8,047 bases of DNA, taken from positions 1 through 8,047 of the forward strand of contig JANRJB010000064.1 of NCBI GenBank assembly GCA_033764265.1, read 5' to 3'. The notes beneath the pieces are model-generated. The model searched no databases. It had not been told where the DNA came from and was given only the letters and a program-made list of their open reading frames with translations. Positions 1-7,208 of this stretch are shown here, piece after piece (the first letter of the stretch is position 1; each line of letters begins with the position of its first letter). Origin of the DNA: VGEM01 sp033764265. Lineage in GTDB: Bacteria; Pseudomonadota; Alphaproteobacteria; Rhodospirillales; Rhodospirillaceae. The position numbers were made by a program, and so were the translations under genes.

Positions 1-1
1 C

Positions 2-3000
2 AGGCTGGGTCGGCGGACCTACACGATCCTGCCCGACGGCACGGGCGGGCACCGCATCGCCGAGATCGACCTGCCCACCCTCCCCCGGGTCGCCGACGAT
101 GCGATCCGGCCGCCCGCCGAAGAAAACACATCGGCATCGGCCGAACCGCCGCGCATGTTGGAAAAGAAATCAGCGGCCGAACCCGCCGCGCCGCGCAGCT
201 TGGAGCGCGCCCACGACGACGAGACCATCATCACGCTGTTCGTGGTCTACACGCCGGCCGCGTCCGCCGTCATTCCCAATATCAAGTCTGCCATTTCGCT
301 CGCGGTCGCCGATACCAACACCGCGCTCGCCAACTCGCAGATTTCGCTTCGCGTCAACCTGGTCGGCATCGACCGGGTGAATTACACCGAGAACGGCGCG
401 AACATGAATACCGTGCTGGACGCGCTATCCGACAGCACCGGCGACTTCGCGCGCGTTCAGAATGTGCGCAACGCGCTCGACGCGGACTTGGTCTCGGTTG
501 TCGCCCGGACCTCGGATGCGTGCGGACTGGCCTTCCTGAACGACACCCTCACGTCCAATTTCTCGGCTAATCAGACCCGTTTCGGCGCCAGCCTGGTGGC
601 CGCGGACGCCAACGCCGCGTGCATCGCCACCAGCACGCTGGCCCACGAAATCGGCCACAACCTGGGCGCCGAACACGACCGGTTCGTGGTCGACAACGAC
701 CAGCCGGGCCCCGGCAAATACGGCTACGGCTACGTCGACCTGACCGGTCGGTTCCGCGACATCATGGCCTACGACGATCAGTGCGACAGCCAAAGCGTGT
801 CGTGCCCGGAAGTGCCGTTCTTCAGCAACCCGAACCTGACGTTCGAGGGCCGGCCGCTGGGGGTGGCGTTCGACCAGCCCAATTCCGCCCACGCCGCGCG
901 CAAGATGGGCGAGATCGGCCCGATCGTTGCGATGTTCGACACCCAGTTGGCGACGCCCGGCACGCCGGTGCTGTCAGTGCTGGTGCAAGGCTCGGGCGCG
1001 GTCACGTCCTCGCCTGCCGGCATCGACTGCGGCGACAGTTGCAGCGCCAACTTCACCGGCAACCCGACCGTCAACCTGACCGCCACCGCGGCGGCGCGGG
1101 CGGCCTTGCAAAGCTGGTCGGGCGCCTGCACCGGCAGCGGCGCGTGCGCGGTGACCGTCAACGCCAGCCGCAGCGTGACGGCCACGTTCGCCGCGGCCGA
1201 ACGCAGCGGGCCGATTTTCTCGACCGCCCAACCGGCGTCGCAATCGTTTCTGCGCTTCTACAATACCGGCACGACGGCCGGCACCGTCCAGGTCGTCCTG
1301 GCCGACACCGCGAACGGCAACGTGCTCACCACCTGGACCAGCCCGACCATCGCGGCCGGCGCGGCGCGGCAGTTCCAGATCGGCGAGGTGGAGGCCGGCA
1401 TTCCGGCGACGACGGCCAAACCCGCCTATTATGCCGCGACGGTGCGGCCGGGAATTTCAGGCTTCTTCCAGCACGTGCTGTGGCGCCCGGCCGACGGCAC
1501 GCTGACCAACTTGAGCACCTGCGAGGCCAGCAGCACCGCCAACGCCGCGACGCTGTCGAACGTGCACTCCAGCATCCTGGACAACGGCTATCCCAGCTCG
1601 GTGGTGATCACCAACACCGACAACGAGGCGGTGCAGGTCACGCTCGGCATCTTCGACGCCCGCGACGGCACACGGCTCGGCACCTATCGCAGCAGCGCGA
1701 TCTCCGCCGACGGCGGCCAGGCGATCCTGACGGTGGCCTCGATCGAAGCCAGCGCCGGCTTTACGCCGACGTCGAGCATGTTCCACTACGTCATCAAGGT
1801 GGAGAGTCCGTTCACCGGCTTCCTGCAACAGTTGGTGAACAATCAGCGCACCGGCGTCATCACCGACATGACCACCATGTGCGCCTTCAACGCCCTGCCG
1901 GCGGTGGTGGCGACCGAGGCGATCATCCAGCCGGGGCCGCTGTTCTCGTCGGCCCAGGCCGACTCGCGGACGTTCCTGCGCTTCCAAAACACCGGATCGA
2001 GCGCGGGCACGGTCAATGTGACGCTGCTCAACCCGGCGACCGGCGCGCGGCTCGGGCAGTGGACCAGCCCGTCGATCCCGCCTGGCGCTTCGCCGCAGTA
2101 CGCCATCACCACCATCGAGACCGGCCTGACTCCGGGCGTGAACAAGCCGGCCAACTATGCCGCCCTGGTGCAGACGCAGATGGACGGCGTGATGCAGCAC
2201 GTGCTGTTCCGCCAGTCCGACGGCACGCTGACCAACCTCAGTACCTGCAATGCGGCCATCACCGCCAATGCCAGCCAGGTCGCCAACGTGCACTCGGCGC
2301 TGTTGGCGAACGGATATCCGAGTTCGGTCGCGGTATCGAACACCGGCGGCACGGCGGCCTCGGCCACGTTGGGCATTTTCGACGCGGCGACTGGAACGCG
2401 GTTGGGCACCTACCCGACACCGACGATCCCGGCCGGCGGCCAGGCGGTCATCACCATGTCGACCATCGAGGCCGAAGCCGGACTCACACCCGGTTCCGGG
2501 CAGTTTCATTACATCATCAAGATCGAGAACGCATTCCGCGGCTTCGTGCAGCACCTGGTCAACAACCAGCAGGCCGGCGTGATCACCGACATGACCACCG
2601 TGTGCCGGCTGCCGGCCCGGGCGCTGAGCTACACCGATTGCTCGGCCGGGTTCACCCAGGCCTGCCCGATCGGCACCCAGGGCACCGCGCTCGCCGGCCA
2701 GATCAAGAAGAACGGCGGGTTCGAGTTTTATCGCGTGGCGATGACCCAGGGGCAAACTTACGTGATCGAGGCCAAGGGCCTCGACAGCAATAACGGCACC
2801 CTGGCCGGGCCCTTTGTGTTCGTCCACCGGCCCAATTTCAGCGTCGCCGCCCAGGGCGGCGGTGGCGGCACCGGTCGCGACACGCGCCTCAGCTTCACCG
2901 CCGCCGAAACCGGGAATTTCGTGGTGGTGATTACCGGATCGACCTTCACCCAAAGCGGGATCGTCACCGGCCAGCCCAGCGGCACCTATACGGTGTCGGT

Positions 3001-3013
3001 CAGACAGCAGTAA
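2..3013 (+). CDS. Secreted M72-like (peptidyl-Asp type) zinc metalloprotease with long multidomain tail, 5' end outside window
   Basis: The frame is open from base 2 to the TAA at 3011-3013, giving 1003 residues with no start that must be used inside the window. The ATG at 155 is only an internal Met, because the codons before it read like the end of an M72 propeptide (YTILPDGTGGHRIAEID). Numbered from base 2, the catalytic domain covers about residues 74-315. It has HEIGHNLGAEHD (zinc ligands H215, H219, H225; catalytic E216) and a Met-turn IMAY at M255. Conserved-looking Cys segments (DACGLA, AACIA, QCDSQSVSC) suggest disulfides and export. The tail holds a Cys-bearing bacterial repeat domain (about 324-397), four related ~120-residue beta-rich modules (about 403-870) and a PPC-like end domain (about 876-1003) closing with GTYTVSV. 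M72 enzymes such as Asp-N are much shorter, so the tail is the unusual part. Secretion and cleavage at Asp are inferred from the family. The substrate is unknown. Confidence 0.9.
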   Translation, partial: RLGRRTYTILPDGTGGHRIAEIDLPTLPRVADDAIRPPAEENTSASAEPPRMLEKKSAAEPAAPRSLERAHDDETIITLFVVYTPAASAVIPNIKSAISLAVADTNTALANSQISLRVNLVGIDRVNYTENGANMNTVLDALSDSTGDFARVQNVRNALDADLVSVVARTSDACGLAFLNDTLTSNFSANQTRFGASLVAADANAACIATSTLAHEIGHNLGAEHDRFVVDNDQPGPGKYGYGYVDLTGRFRDIMAYDDQCDSQSVSCPEVPFFSNPNLTFEGRPLGVAFDQPNSAHAARKMGEIGPIVAMFDTQLATPGTPVLSVLVQGSGAVTSSPAGIDCGDSCSANFTGNPTVNLTATAAARAALQSWSGACTGSGACAVTVNASRSVTATFAAAERSGPIFSTAQPASQSFLRFYNTGTTAGTVQVVLADTANGNVLTTWTSPTIAAGAARQFQIGEVEAGIPATTAKPAYYAATVRPGISGFFQHVLWRPADGTLTNLSTCEASSTANAATLSNVHSSILDNGYPSSVVITNTDNEAVQVTLGIFDARDGTRLGTYRSSAISADGGQAILTVASIEASAGFTPTSSMFHYVIKVESPFTGFLQQLVNNQRTGVITDMTTMCAFNALPAVVATEAIIQPGPLFSSAQADSRTFLRFQNTGSSAGTVNVTLLNPATGARLGQWTSPSIPPGASPQYAITTIETGLTPGVNKPANYAALVQTQMDGVMQHVLFRQSDGTLTNLSTCNAAITANASQVANVHSALLANGYPSSVAVSNTGGTAASATLGIFDAATGTRLGTYPTPTIPAGGQAVITMSTIEAEAGLTPGSGQFHYIIKIENAFRGFVQHLVNNQQAGVITDMTTVCRLPARALSYTDCSAGFTQACPIGTQGTALAGQIKKNGGFEFYRVAMTQGQTYVIEAKGLDSNNGTLAGPFVFVHRPNFSVAAQGGGGGTGRDTRLSFTAAETGNFVVVITGSTFTQSGIVTGQPSGTYTVSVRQQ
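971..1192 (+). other. Cys-bearing bacterial repeat domain (divergent InlB B-repeat-like) in the protease tail
   Basis: This segment follows the catalytic domain directly. It has the pattern V-QGSGAVTSSPAGIDCG--C, then W-SGACTGSGAC, and ends in SVTATF. That pattern is typical of a small beta-rich repeat module found in many bacterial secreted and surface proteins. The four cysteines probably form two disulfides. Its usual role is as a spacer or adhesion module, so a substrate- or surface-binding role here is only inferred. Confidence 0.7.
1208..1933 (+). repeat. Protease tail repeat unit 1 (two ~120-residue submodules)
   Basis: Unit 1 begins GPIFSTAQ and is followed 726 bases later by the matching GPLFSSAQ of unit 2. 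FLRF occurs at 1247 and again at 1973, also 726 bases apart. The unit itself contains two related halves. Each carries an NT(G/D)-type strand, a G-R/N-L-T/G-T/W motif, an E(V/I)EA-type motif, a GF-Q hydrophobic strand and a closing Thr-x-Cys. The closing cysteines are encoded at 1520 and 1880. I do not recognise a named family. The alternating strand pattern suggests an immunoglobulin-like or other beta-sandwich fold. Confidence 0.8.
1934..2626 (+). repeat. Protease tail repeat unit 2 (two ~120-residue submodules)
   Basis: This is the second copy of the 242-codon unit. It matches the first at both protein and DNA level. For example, the stretch around FQHVL...DGTLTNLSTC in unit 1 is nearly repeated as MQHVL...DGTLTNLSTC here, and HY(V/I)IK(V/I)E near the end of each unit is also shared. 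The closing cysteines are encoded at 2246 and 2603. The similarity points to an internal duplication of an already duplicated module. Confidence 0.8.
2627..3010 (+). other. PPC-like C-terminal domain of the protease
   Basis: The last ~128 residues show the features of a bacterial pre-peptidase C-terminal domain: a G-F-E-F-Y-R-V strand, GQTYVIEAKG, a DTRLSFTAAETGNFVVVITG strand pair, and a final GTYTVSV. Such domains sit at the C-terminus of secreted peptidases and are often trimmed after secretion. A Gly-rich run (GGGGGTG) lies in the middle loop. The first strand region contains two Cys (TDCS, QACP) that could pair. Confidence 0.65.
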
Positions 3014-3022
3014 TCAGCCGGC

Positions 3023-4360
3023 TCAGGAGCGCGGCACCGCCGCCTCGAATGCCTGCAATGCGGCCAGGAACTGACGCGGGTTGTAAGCCTCGTCCTTCTC
3101 GATCGCGGCGTAAGACTGCTCCAGCACCTTCGACAGATCGATGTACTGCTGCGACGAGACCGCGCCCGCCGCCTTCATGGCGTCGAGGATGGCCGACAGC
3201 GCCATGGTCGCCTGTTCGGCGGCGGCATAGTCGACGTAATCGCCGCGCAGGCCCCGGGCGATCACGGCCGTCAGCAGTCCGCGCATCGCGGCGGGCGTCA
3301 TGGTGGCGCCGTTCAGCCGCTCGATCAGCGGTCCGGTCAACTGGCGCAGCGCCTTGGCGGCCTCCAGCGTGGCGGCGTGGCCTTTGAGCGAGGCCTGGTG
3401 AAGGTCCTTGGTGCGGGCGCGCATGGTCGCGGCCATGGTGGCGTCGACCTGGTCGAGCAGTGCGCCAAGCATGATCAGGTTGGCGTCGTTCAGGCGCGGA
3501 ATGCCGGGGCTGATACCGTGGCTCTCGCGCGGTTCCCAGCGCACGTTCGACATCGGGTGATGGCAGGCGTGGCAATCGAAGAACACCAGTTCGGGGAAAA
3601 TTCCGTCCTGATTGCGATTGGGGTCGAGCATGGCGTCGAGCAGGGATTCGGTGGCGACGACCTGACCGATCGCCCAGATCTTGACGTGGTCGAGCGCGCC
3701 TTTGCGGCGCACGTAGTCGTCGTCGACCTGGAAGTGGGCCGGCTGCGTCATGCTGTAGGTATCGAGCTCGAACGCCAGACGCGGATGGCCGGCGCCCATG
3801 ATGCGGTGGGTGATGACGCGGTCCTTGTCGCCGAAATGGCACGACAGGCACAGCCGCGCGCGCGCCTCGGGGTTCTCGGTGGGGAACAGGCCGGACCTGA
3901 GGTTTTCCGCGTGGTCGGCGCGGCCGGACACATGGATGCCGAGCCACACCTCGCCGCCGCCATGACAGGCCTCGCAGCCGACGCCGTCGGAAATCTGAAA
4001 GCTTTTCGCGCGCGCGGCCTGGGGCACGTTATCGGCGTGGCAGTCGAGGCAGATATCGGCCTCATAGGCATTGGGCAGGCCGAGGTTGCGCGCGATGCGC
4101 TTGGATTCCTCGGACTGAAGGGTCTTGTAGGCGCCGGCGTGCGGGTCTTTTTCCTGCCAGATGACGTATTCGTTCTGCTGCACGGTGGAGTCCGTCCACG
4201 GTTCGAGCGCGCCGTGGCAGCTGGATCCGCCGCACGACGACACCCCCAGGTGCACGGCCGGCGCGGTGAAGGGCAGCGGCGGAACGTTGCCGGACTGCGT
4301 TTGCGCGAGCGCAGACCCGCCCAAGAGCATGACGACGCCGACCGATAACCACCGAACCAT
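3023..4360 (-). CDS. Exported multiheme c-type cytochrome (cytochrome c554-like), about 5 hemes
   Basis: The product has 445 residues. I chose the ATG at 4360 because AAGGTGA at 4371-4365 lies 4 bases before it. The upstream in-frame ATG at 4378 overlaps that site and would add only six residues. Residues 1-19 form a signal peptide ending ALA before QTQSG, so the mature protein should be periplasmic. Heme-binding motifs are CGGSSCH (C43-H49, an unusual CX4CH), CLDCH (104-108), CEACH (129-133), CLSCH (171-175) and CHACH (263-267, followed by HP). Further His residues such as those in HRIMGAGHP (185-192) could be distal ligands. The last ~150 residues contain no heme motif and look helical. The protein resembles a broad proteobacterial group of cytochrome c554-type electron-transfer proteins. 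No redox partner can be named. It is the second gene after a small exported protein, 27 bp downstream of its stop. Confidence 0.9.
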   Translation of the reverse strand: MVRWLSVGVVMLLGGSALAQTQSGNVPPLPFTAPAVHLGVSSCGGSSCHGALEPWTDSTVQQNEYVIWQEKDPHAGAYKTLQSEESKRIARNLGLPNAYEADICLDCHADNVPQAARAKSFQISDGVGCEACHGGGEVWLGIHVSGRADHAENLRSGLFPTENPEARARLCLSCHFGDKDRVITHRIMGAGHPRLAFELDTYSMTQPAHFQVDDDYVRRKGALDHVKIWAIGQVVATESLLDAMLDPNRNQDGIFPELVFFDCHACHHPMSNVRWEPRESHGISPGIPRLNDANLIMLGALLDQVDATMAATMRARTKDLHQASLKGHAATLEAAKALRQLTGPLIERLNGATMTPAAMRGLLTAVIARGLRGDYVDYAAAEQATMALSAILDAMKAAGAVSSQQYIDLSKVLEQSYAAIEKDEAYNPRQFLAALQAFEAAVPRS

Positions 4361-4364
4361 CGAT

Positions 4365-4371
4365 TCACCTT
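4365..4371 (-). promoter_or_regulatory. Ribosome-binding site deciding the cytochrome start
   Basis: AAGGTGA on the minus strand, followed by ATCG and then ATG at 4360. It favours that start over the ATG at 4378, whose coding sequence would include this site. Confidence 0.7.
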
Positions 4372-4387
4372 GGCGCATGTATTATCC

Positions 4388-4870
4388 CTACGACCCGGCT
4401 GATCGTGCCTGTGTTCGCAACAATCGGGCCAGTTCCGCCAGCACACGGTCCGGATCGCGGCCAGCGACGACACCCACGCCGGCAACGGTGACCGCATACA
4501 GCCCCGGAAGACTGTTGGCCCGCAGGCCGGGGTCCGATGTCGAATTGGCGGACGGTACGGCCAGCGCAACCGCATGGGCCCAGGCGCGATCGGCGGGGGC
4601 GGACAGCAGGGCGATCGTGTCGGCCTCGTCCTGGCCGACCGGCCCGACCGGAAGTTCGATGCCGGTGCCGCCGCCAAGCACCTCCAGGCGTGCCAGCATG
4701 AAGCGCAGGTCTTCGGCGATCACGTCGGCCCGGCGCGCCTCGATGGCGACGTCCGTCGCGCCCGTAACGGCCGCTTCGGACGTTGGAGCTTTGGCCATAG
4801 GACCTTGGGCCGCGGCGGCGCAGGCCCACATCAGTCCCCCCAGCCCGACCAGCGCGCCGATCGACGCCAT
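4388..4870 (-). CDS. Small exported protein of unknown function, upstream partner of the cytochrome
   Basis: The product has 160 residues. The N-terminus is hydrophobic and Ala-rich, with likely signal peptidase cleavage after ACAAAA (residues 16-21), before QG. It lacks the usual Lys/Arg near the N-terminus. There is a Cys at 17, but the preceding MWA is not a good lipobox. The mature part starts with a low-complexity Ala/Thr stretch. It continues with a helix (ADVIAEDLRFMLARLEVL), a Gly-rich turn, a hydrophobic strand (GLYAVTVAGVGVVAG) and a final helix (DRVLAELARLLRTQ). It has no heme motif. A G-rich site (GGGGG at 4879-4875) precedes the ATG, and no other usable start lies between it and the in-frame TAA at 4970-4972. 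Its stop is 27 bp before the cytochrome start, so co-transcription is likely. I do not recognise a family, and a role in assembling or docking the cytochrome is only a guess. Confidence 0.7.
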   Translation of the reverse strand: MASIGALVGLGGLMWACAAAAQGPMAKAPTSEAAVTGATDVAIEARRADVIAEDLRFMLARLEVLGGGTGIELPVGPVGQDEADTIALLSAPADRAWAHAVALAVPSANSTSDPGLRANSLPGLYAVTVAGVGVVAGRDPDRVLAELARLLRTQARSAGS

Positions 4871-4969
4871 GACACCCCCAAGACGGTCAGTTCCGACCGC
4901 GACAATAGCGGTCGGCCGGGCGTCGTAAAAGACCCCAGTCGGGCGAAATCCAACTTGCGGTACAAGGAT
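4871..4969. other. 99-bp intergenic gap with a perfect stem-loop
   Basis: The gap separates the group of two unknown genes plus the receiver from the cytochrome unit, all on the minus strand. It may hold the promoter of the cytochrome unit, but I found no good sigma70 -35/-10 pair. The clearest structure is the 8-bp inverted repeat listed separately. Confidence 0.5.
4893..4915. repeat. Perfect 8-bp inverted repeat (CCGACCGC / GCGGTCGG, 7-base loop)
   Basis: The arms 4893-4900 and 4908-4915 are exact reverse complements around GACAATA. A stem this G+C-rich would be stable in RNA. Neither strand has a T-run directly after the stem, so it is not a standard intrinsic terminator. It could be an operator, an mRNA-processing hairpin or a weak terminator. 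Confidence 0.6.
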
Positions 4970-6061
4970 TTAAGGCGAATTCGCCGGGCCGCGGGCTTTG
5001 CCTTTGTCGCCGGGCTTGTCACCCTGCTTTTGGGCCGCGTCCTGCAGCGCCTTCATCCGCGCGGCTTCCTCGGCCTTGCGGGCCTTCATCAGGCTCTTGG
5101 AGGTGTCGAACCGGGTGGCGAGAAAACGGTAGGTACGCGCCAGCAGGTCGGCGGTGCGCTGGCCCTGGCCCAGTTGCAGATCGCGCCACGCCGCGACCAG
5201 CGGCGTCCATTTCATCTGCAGGAAACGCAACAGGTCGCGCTGCTCGCGGATGAACAGGATTTGCTTGTCGATGGTACGCATGGCCGAGATGATCTCGCTG
5301 GAGCGTCCGTCGACGGCGGTAAAAATATCCTGATACTCCTGGATGCCGCGCCGCATCAGGCCGCGCACGCGCGTGATGGTGTCCATCATGCGCGTGTCGC
5401 CGCCATATAGCTCGGCGGCCTGTTTCATCCGAAAACCGATCGAGGGCACGGCGTTGAACGCCTCGCGCAGGGCCTCGATGAAGCACAGCTCGCGCGCCAG
5501 CATTTCCAGGCGTGTCAGAACGGCGGTGTGATCATCCGGCGCGTGGCCCAGTTCGCTTGCGGCGCGCGTGAAAGCCGCGCGCAATGCGGTCTTGTTTTCC
5601 TTGCTGGCGAGCAGCTGACTCAACTGGTCGGGCGTCTGGGTCGCCACCGGCTTGCCCGAAATCCAGGCGATCAACTGCGCTTCCAGGCGGGTCTTGGCCA
5701 GATGCTTGTGGCGCGGGGAAACGGTCCACGATGCCGTTCCGTCCAGGATTTCGTTGGGAATGCGGTCGCCCGGCCGTACATCCTCGACGAATTTCAGCGC
5801 CTTGACCGCGATATCCAGGAGCGCGTCGTCGTGGCTGCCATCGGCGATGCCGAACTGCTTGCGCAGATTGGGCAGCTTGATCTCACCCTTCATGTCGCCC
5901 AGGTCGACGACGAACACCGGCTGGTCCAGATTATCGGGCTTGTAGAGCCGCGCGCCCGGGGCCTGAAACACGCGCGCGCCGAAATTGAAGTGCGTGGTTT
6001 GCAGCTCCGGCTCGATCTCTTCGCCGGGCGGAGCTTGTTGAAGGGCTTCGGGCTCGGTCAT
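4970..6061 (-). CDS. Unknown cytoplasmic helical protein, third gene of the receiver cluster
   Basis: The product has 363 residues, with no signal peptide and no membrane segment. Residues 1-20 are acidic and Pro-rich. About 22-75 look beta-rich (FNFGARVFQAPGARLY, PVFVVDLGDM). About 76-120 hold a helix followed by a PGDRIPNEILDG turn and SWTVS. From about 125 to 345 the protein is mostly amphipathic helix, with many heptad-like Leu/Ile/Met positions. The last ~40 residues are charged, Lys/Ala-rich and probably disordered. The start at 6061 is supported by AAGGTG two bases before the ATG; the first bases of that site are also the last bases of the upstream TAA at 6068-6070. The 6-bp gap and shared site suggest coupled translation with the preceding unknown gene. 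I do not recognise a family. Action as a partner or effector of the receiver is inferred only from gene order. Confidence 0.85.
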   Translation of the reverse strand: MTEPEALQQAPPGEEIEPELQTTHFNFGARVFQAPGARLYKPDNLDQPVFVVDLGDMKGEIKLPNLRKQFGIADGSHDDALLDIAVKALKFVEDVRPGDRIPNEILDGTASWTVSPRHKHLAKTRLEAQLIAWISGKPVATQTPDQLSQLLASKENKTALRAAFTRAASELGHAPDDHTAVLTRLEMLARELCFIEALREAFNAVPSIGFRMKQAAELYGGDTRMMDTITRVRGLMRRGIQEYQDIFTAVDGRSSEIISAMRTIDKQILFIREQRDLLRFLQMKWTPLVAAWRDLQLGQGQRTADLLARTYRFLATRFDTSKSLMKARKAEEAARMKALQDAAQKQGDKPGDKGKARGPANSP

Positions 6062-6063
6062 GA

Positions 6064-6069
6064 CACCTT
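6064..6069 (-). promoter_or_regulatory. Ribosome-binding site overlapping the upstream stop codon
   Basis: AAGGTG on the minus strand, followed by TC and ATG at 6061. The first two bases of the site are the AA of the upstream TAA (6070-6068). This arrangement is typical of translational coupling in an operon. Confidence 0.65.
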
Positions 6070-7114
6070 AGAACCCGATCTTGGGCGCGGCACGTTCAAT
6101 CTGGATCATCTTCTCGAGACCGTGGCGCATCTCGGACATGATGAATTCCGCCTTGCGCGGCGGGCTGCCGACGTTACGCCGCGGGAACAGCTTCTGCCAC
6201 GCAGCCATTTTCACCGACAAGGCGCACAAGACGCCGCCAATTGTGGTGTGGTACGCGGTGATCATCGCCTCGACCCGGCGGAACCGGTCAGCGGAAATGT
6301 TCTGCCACATGTCCTTGGTGCCACGGTCGAAGTTCTCGAACCGTCCGACGATGGCCGCGGTGACATTGGTGAACACCGTGTCCATTTGCTGGCAGGTGTT
6401 GATGAACATCGGGTTGTTCTTCAGCTGGAAGTTTTTCTTCAGCTCCTTCAATTCGGCCAGGAAGTCCTCGATCACCGGCTCGATCGAGGTCAGGCAGTCG
6501 CGGTAATACGAGAGCGACAGGAAAATGTCGGCGTAGTCTTCAAGAAATTTCGGGATTCCGGTGATTTCAAGGCCGAGCTTGCTGGCCATCATGTTCAGTT
6601 TCTCGCGCGCCTTTTTCACATCGGGGTCGCGGAACAGGCGCACCACGTCGTCGAACGACTCGATATTGGCCTCAGAGCCGTAGACTTCCATCAAAAGCGG
6701 GCGGGTGAACGACTTCATGTAGCTGCCGAGCGCCTTGGTTTTCTCGGCGGACAGGCGCAGGGCTTCCTGCTCGTTGACCTTGATGTCGTTGGCGCGCAGG
6801 AGAATGCGCAGACTGTACACGTCGTAGCTGTTCAACGCGGCGAGTTTGTTGAGCAGGATCACGTCGGGGTGGCTGATCTTGCCTTTGTAGAAATCCTTGG
6901 CGATCGCGTCCACGTCGCGCTGGCCGCTGCCGCCGCCGCCGATGTCGTTGAACATCTCGATCACGCTATCCAGGCGCGCGTTCTTGATCATCAGCGCGCG
7001 CTTGATGAACGGGTGTTCCACCGGCATGGTGGTCAACGGCAGGATGTGCAGCGAATCCCGCTGGTGATCGAGATCGCCAAACGGGTCCAGGACCGCTTTC
7101 GCGTCGGCGCTCAT
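6068..7114 (-). CDS. Unknown cytoplasmic helical protein, second gene of the receiver cluster
   Basis: The product has 348 residues from the ATG at 7114. A GTG at 7147 would add 11 residues (MRDADGHVAVA...), and neither start has a strong ribosome-binding site. A later Met (MPVEHPFIKRAL, residue 30) is also possible. There is no signal peptide or membrane segment. A conserved-looking N-terminal part (HPFIKRALMIKNARLDSV) leads to a Gly-rich linker (GGGGSG, residues 59-64). The rest looks almost wholly alpha-helical (e.g. IEPVIEDFLAELKELKKNF near 211-229). Tyr/Phe/Leu positions repeat, as in helical bundles or scaffold proteins. No enzyme motif or HD, EAL, GGDEF, HAMP or His-kinase signature was found. 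It lies 94 bp after the receiver gene and 6 bp before the other unknown gene. A role as output partner of the receiver is inferred from gene order only. Confidence 0.85.
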   Translation of the reverse strand: MSADAKAVLDPFGDLDHQRDSLHILPLTTMPVEHPFIKRALMIKNARLDSVIEMFNDIGGGGSGQRDVDAIAKDFYKGKISHPDVILLNKLAALNSYDVYSLRILLRANDIKVNEQEALRLSAEKTKALGSYMKSFTRPLLMEVYGSEANIESFDDVVRLFRDPDVKKAREKLNMMASKLGLEITGIPKFLEDYADIFLSLSYYRDCLTSIEPVIEDFLAELKELKKNFQLKNNPMFINTCQQMDTVFTNVTAAIVGRFENFDRGTKDMWQNISADRFRRVEAMITAYHTTIGGVLCALSVKMAAWQKLFPRRNVGSPPRKAEFIMSEMRHGLEKMIQIERAAPKIGF

Positions 7115-7208
7115 GGCGACAGCCACGTGCCCGTCCGCGTCCCGCACCGGGCTGACCGGCCACCCGGGTCTGTTCGGACTTTGAGGGCGCGATGCGGCAC
7201 CGGCGGTC

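Noticed and set aside
619..2793. A 724-codon open frame on the plus strand inside the protease
   Set aside because: The translation is Arg/His/Gln-rich and patternless, while the other frame carries the HEXXH motif and the domain repeats.
1457..2953. A 498-codon open frame on the minus strand opposite the protease
   Set aside because: It is an antisense shadow with no recognisable domain. Its apparent internal repetition only mirrors the DNA repeats of the protease.
3377..4348. A 323-codon open frame on the plus strand opposite the cytochrome
   Set aside because: The minus strand encodes the signal peptide and five heme motifs, so this frame is a shadow.
7147..7167. CCGGG...CCCGG hairpin after the receiver gene as a terminator
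   Set aside because: Only 5 bp of stem with an 11-base loop and no T-run. The same-strand gene start follows closely.
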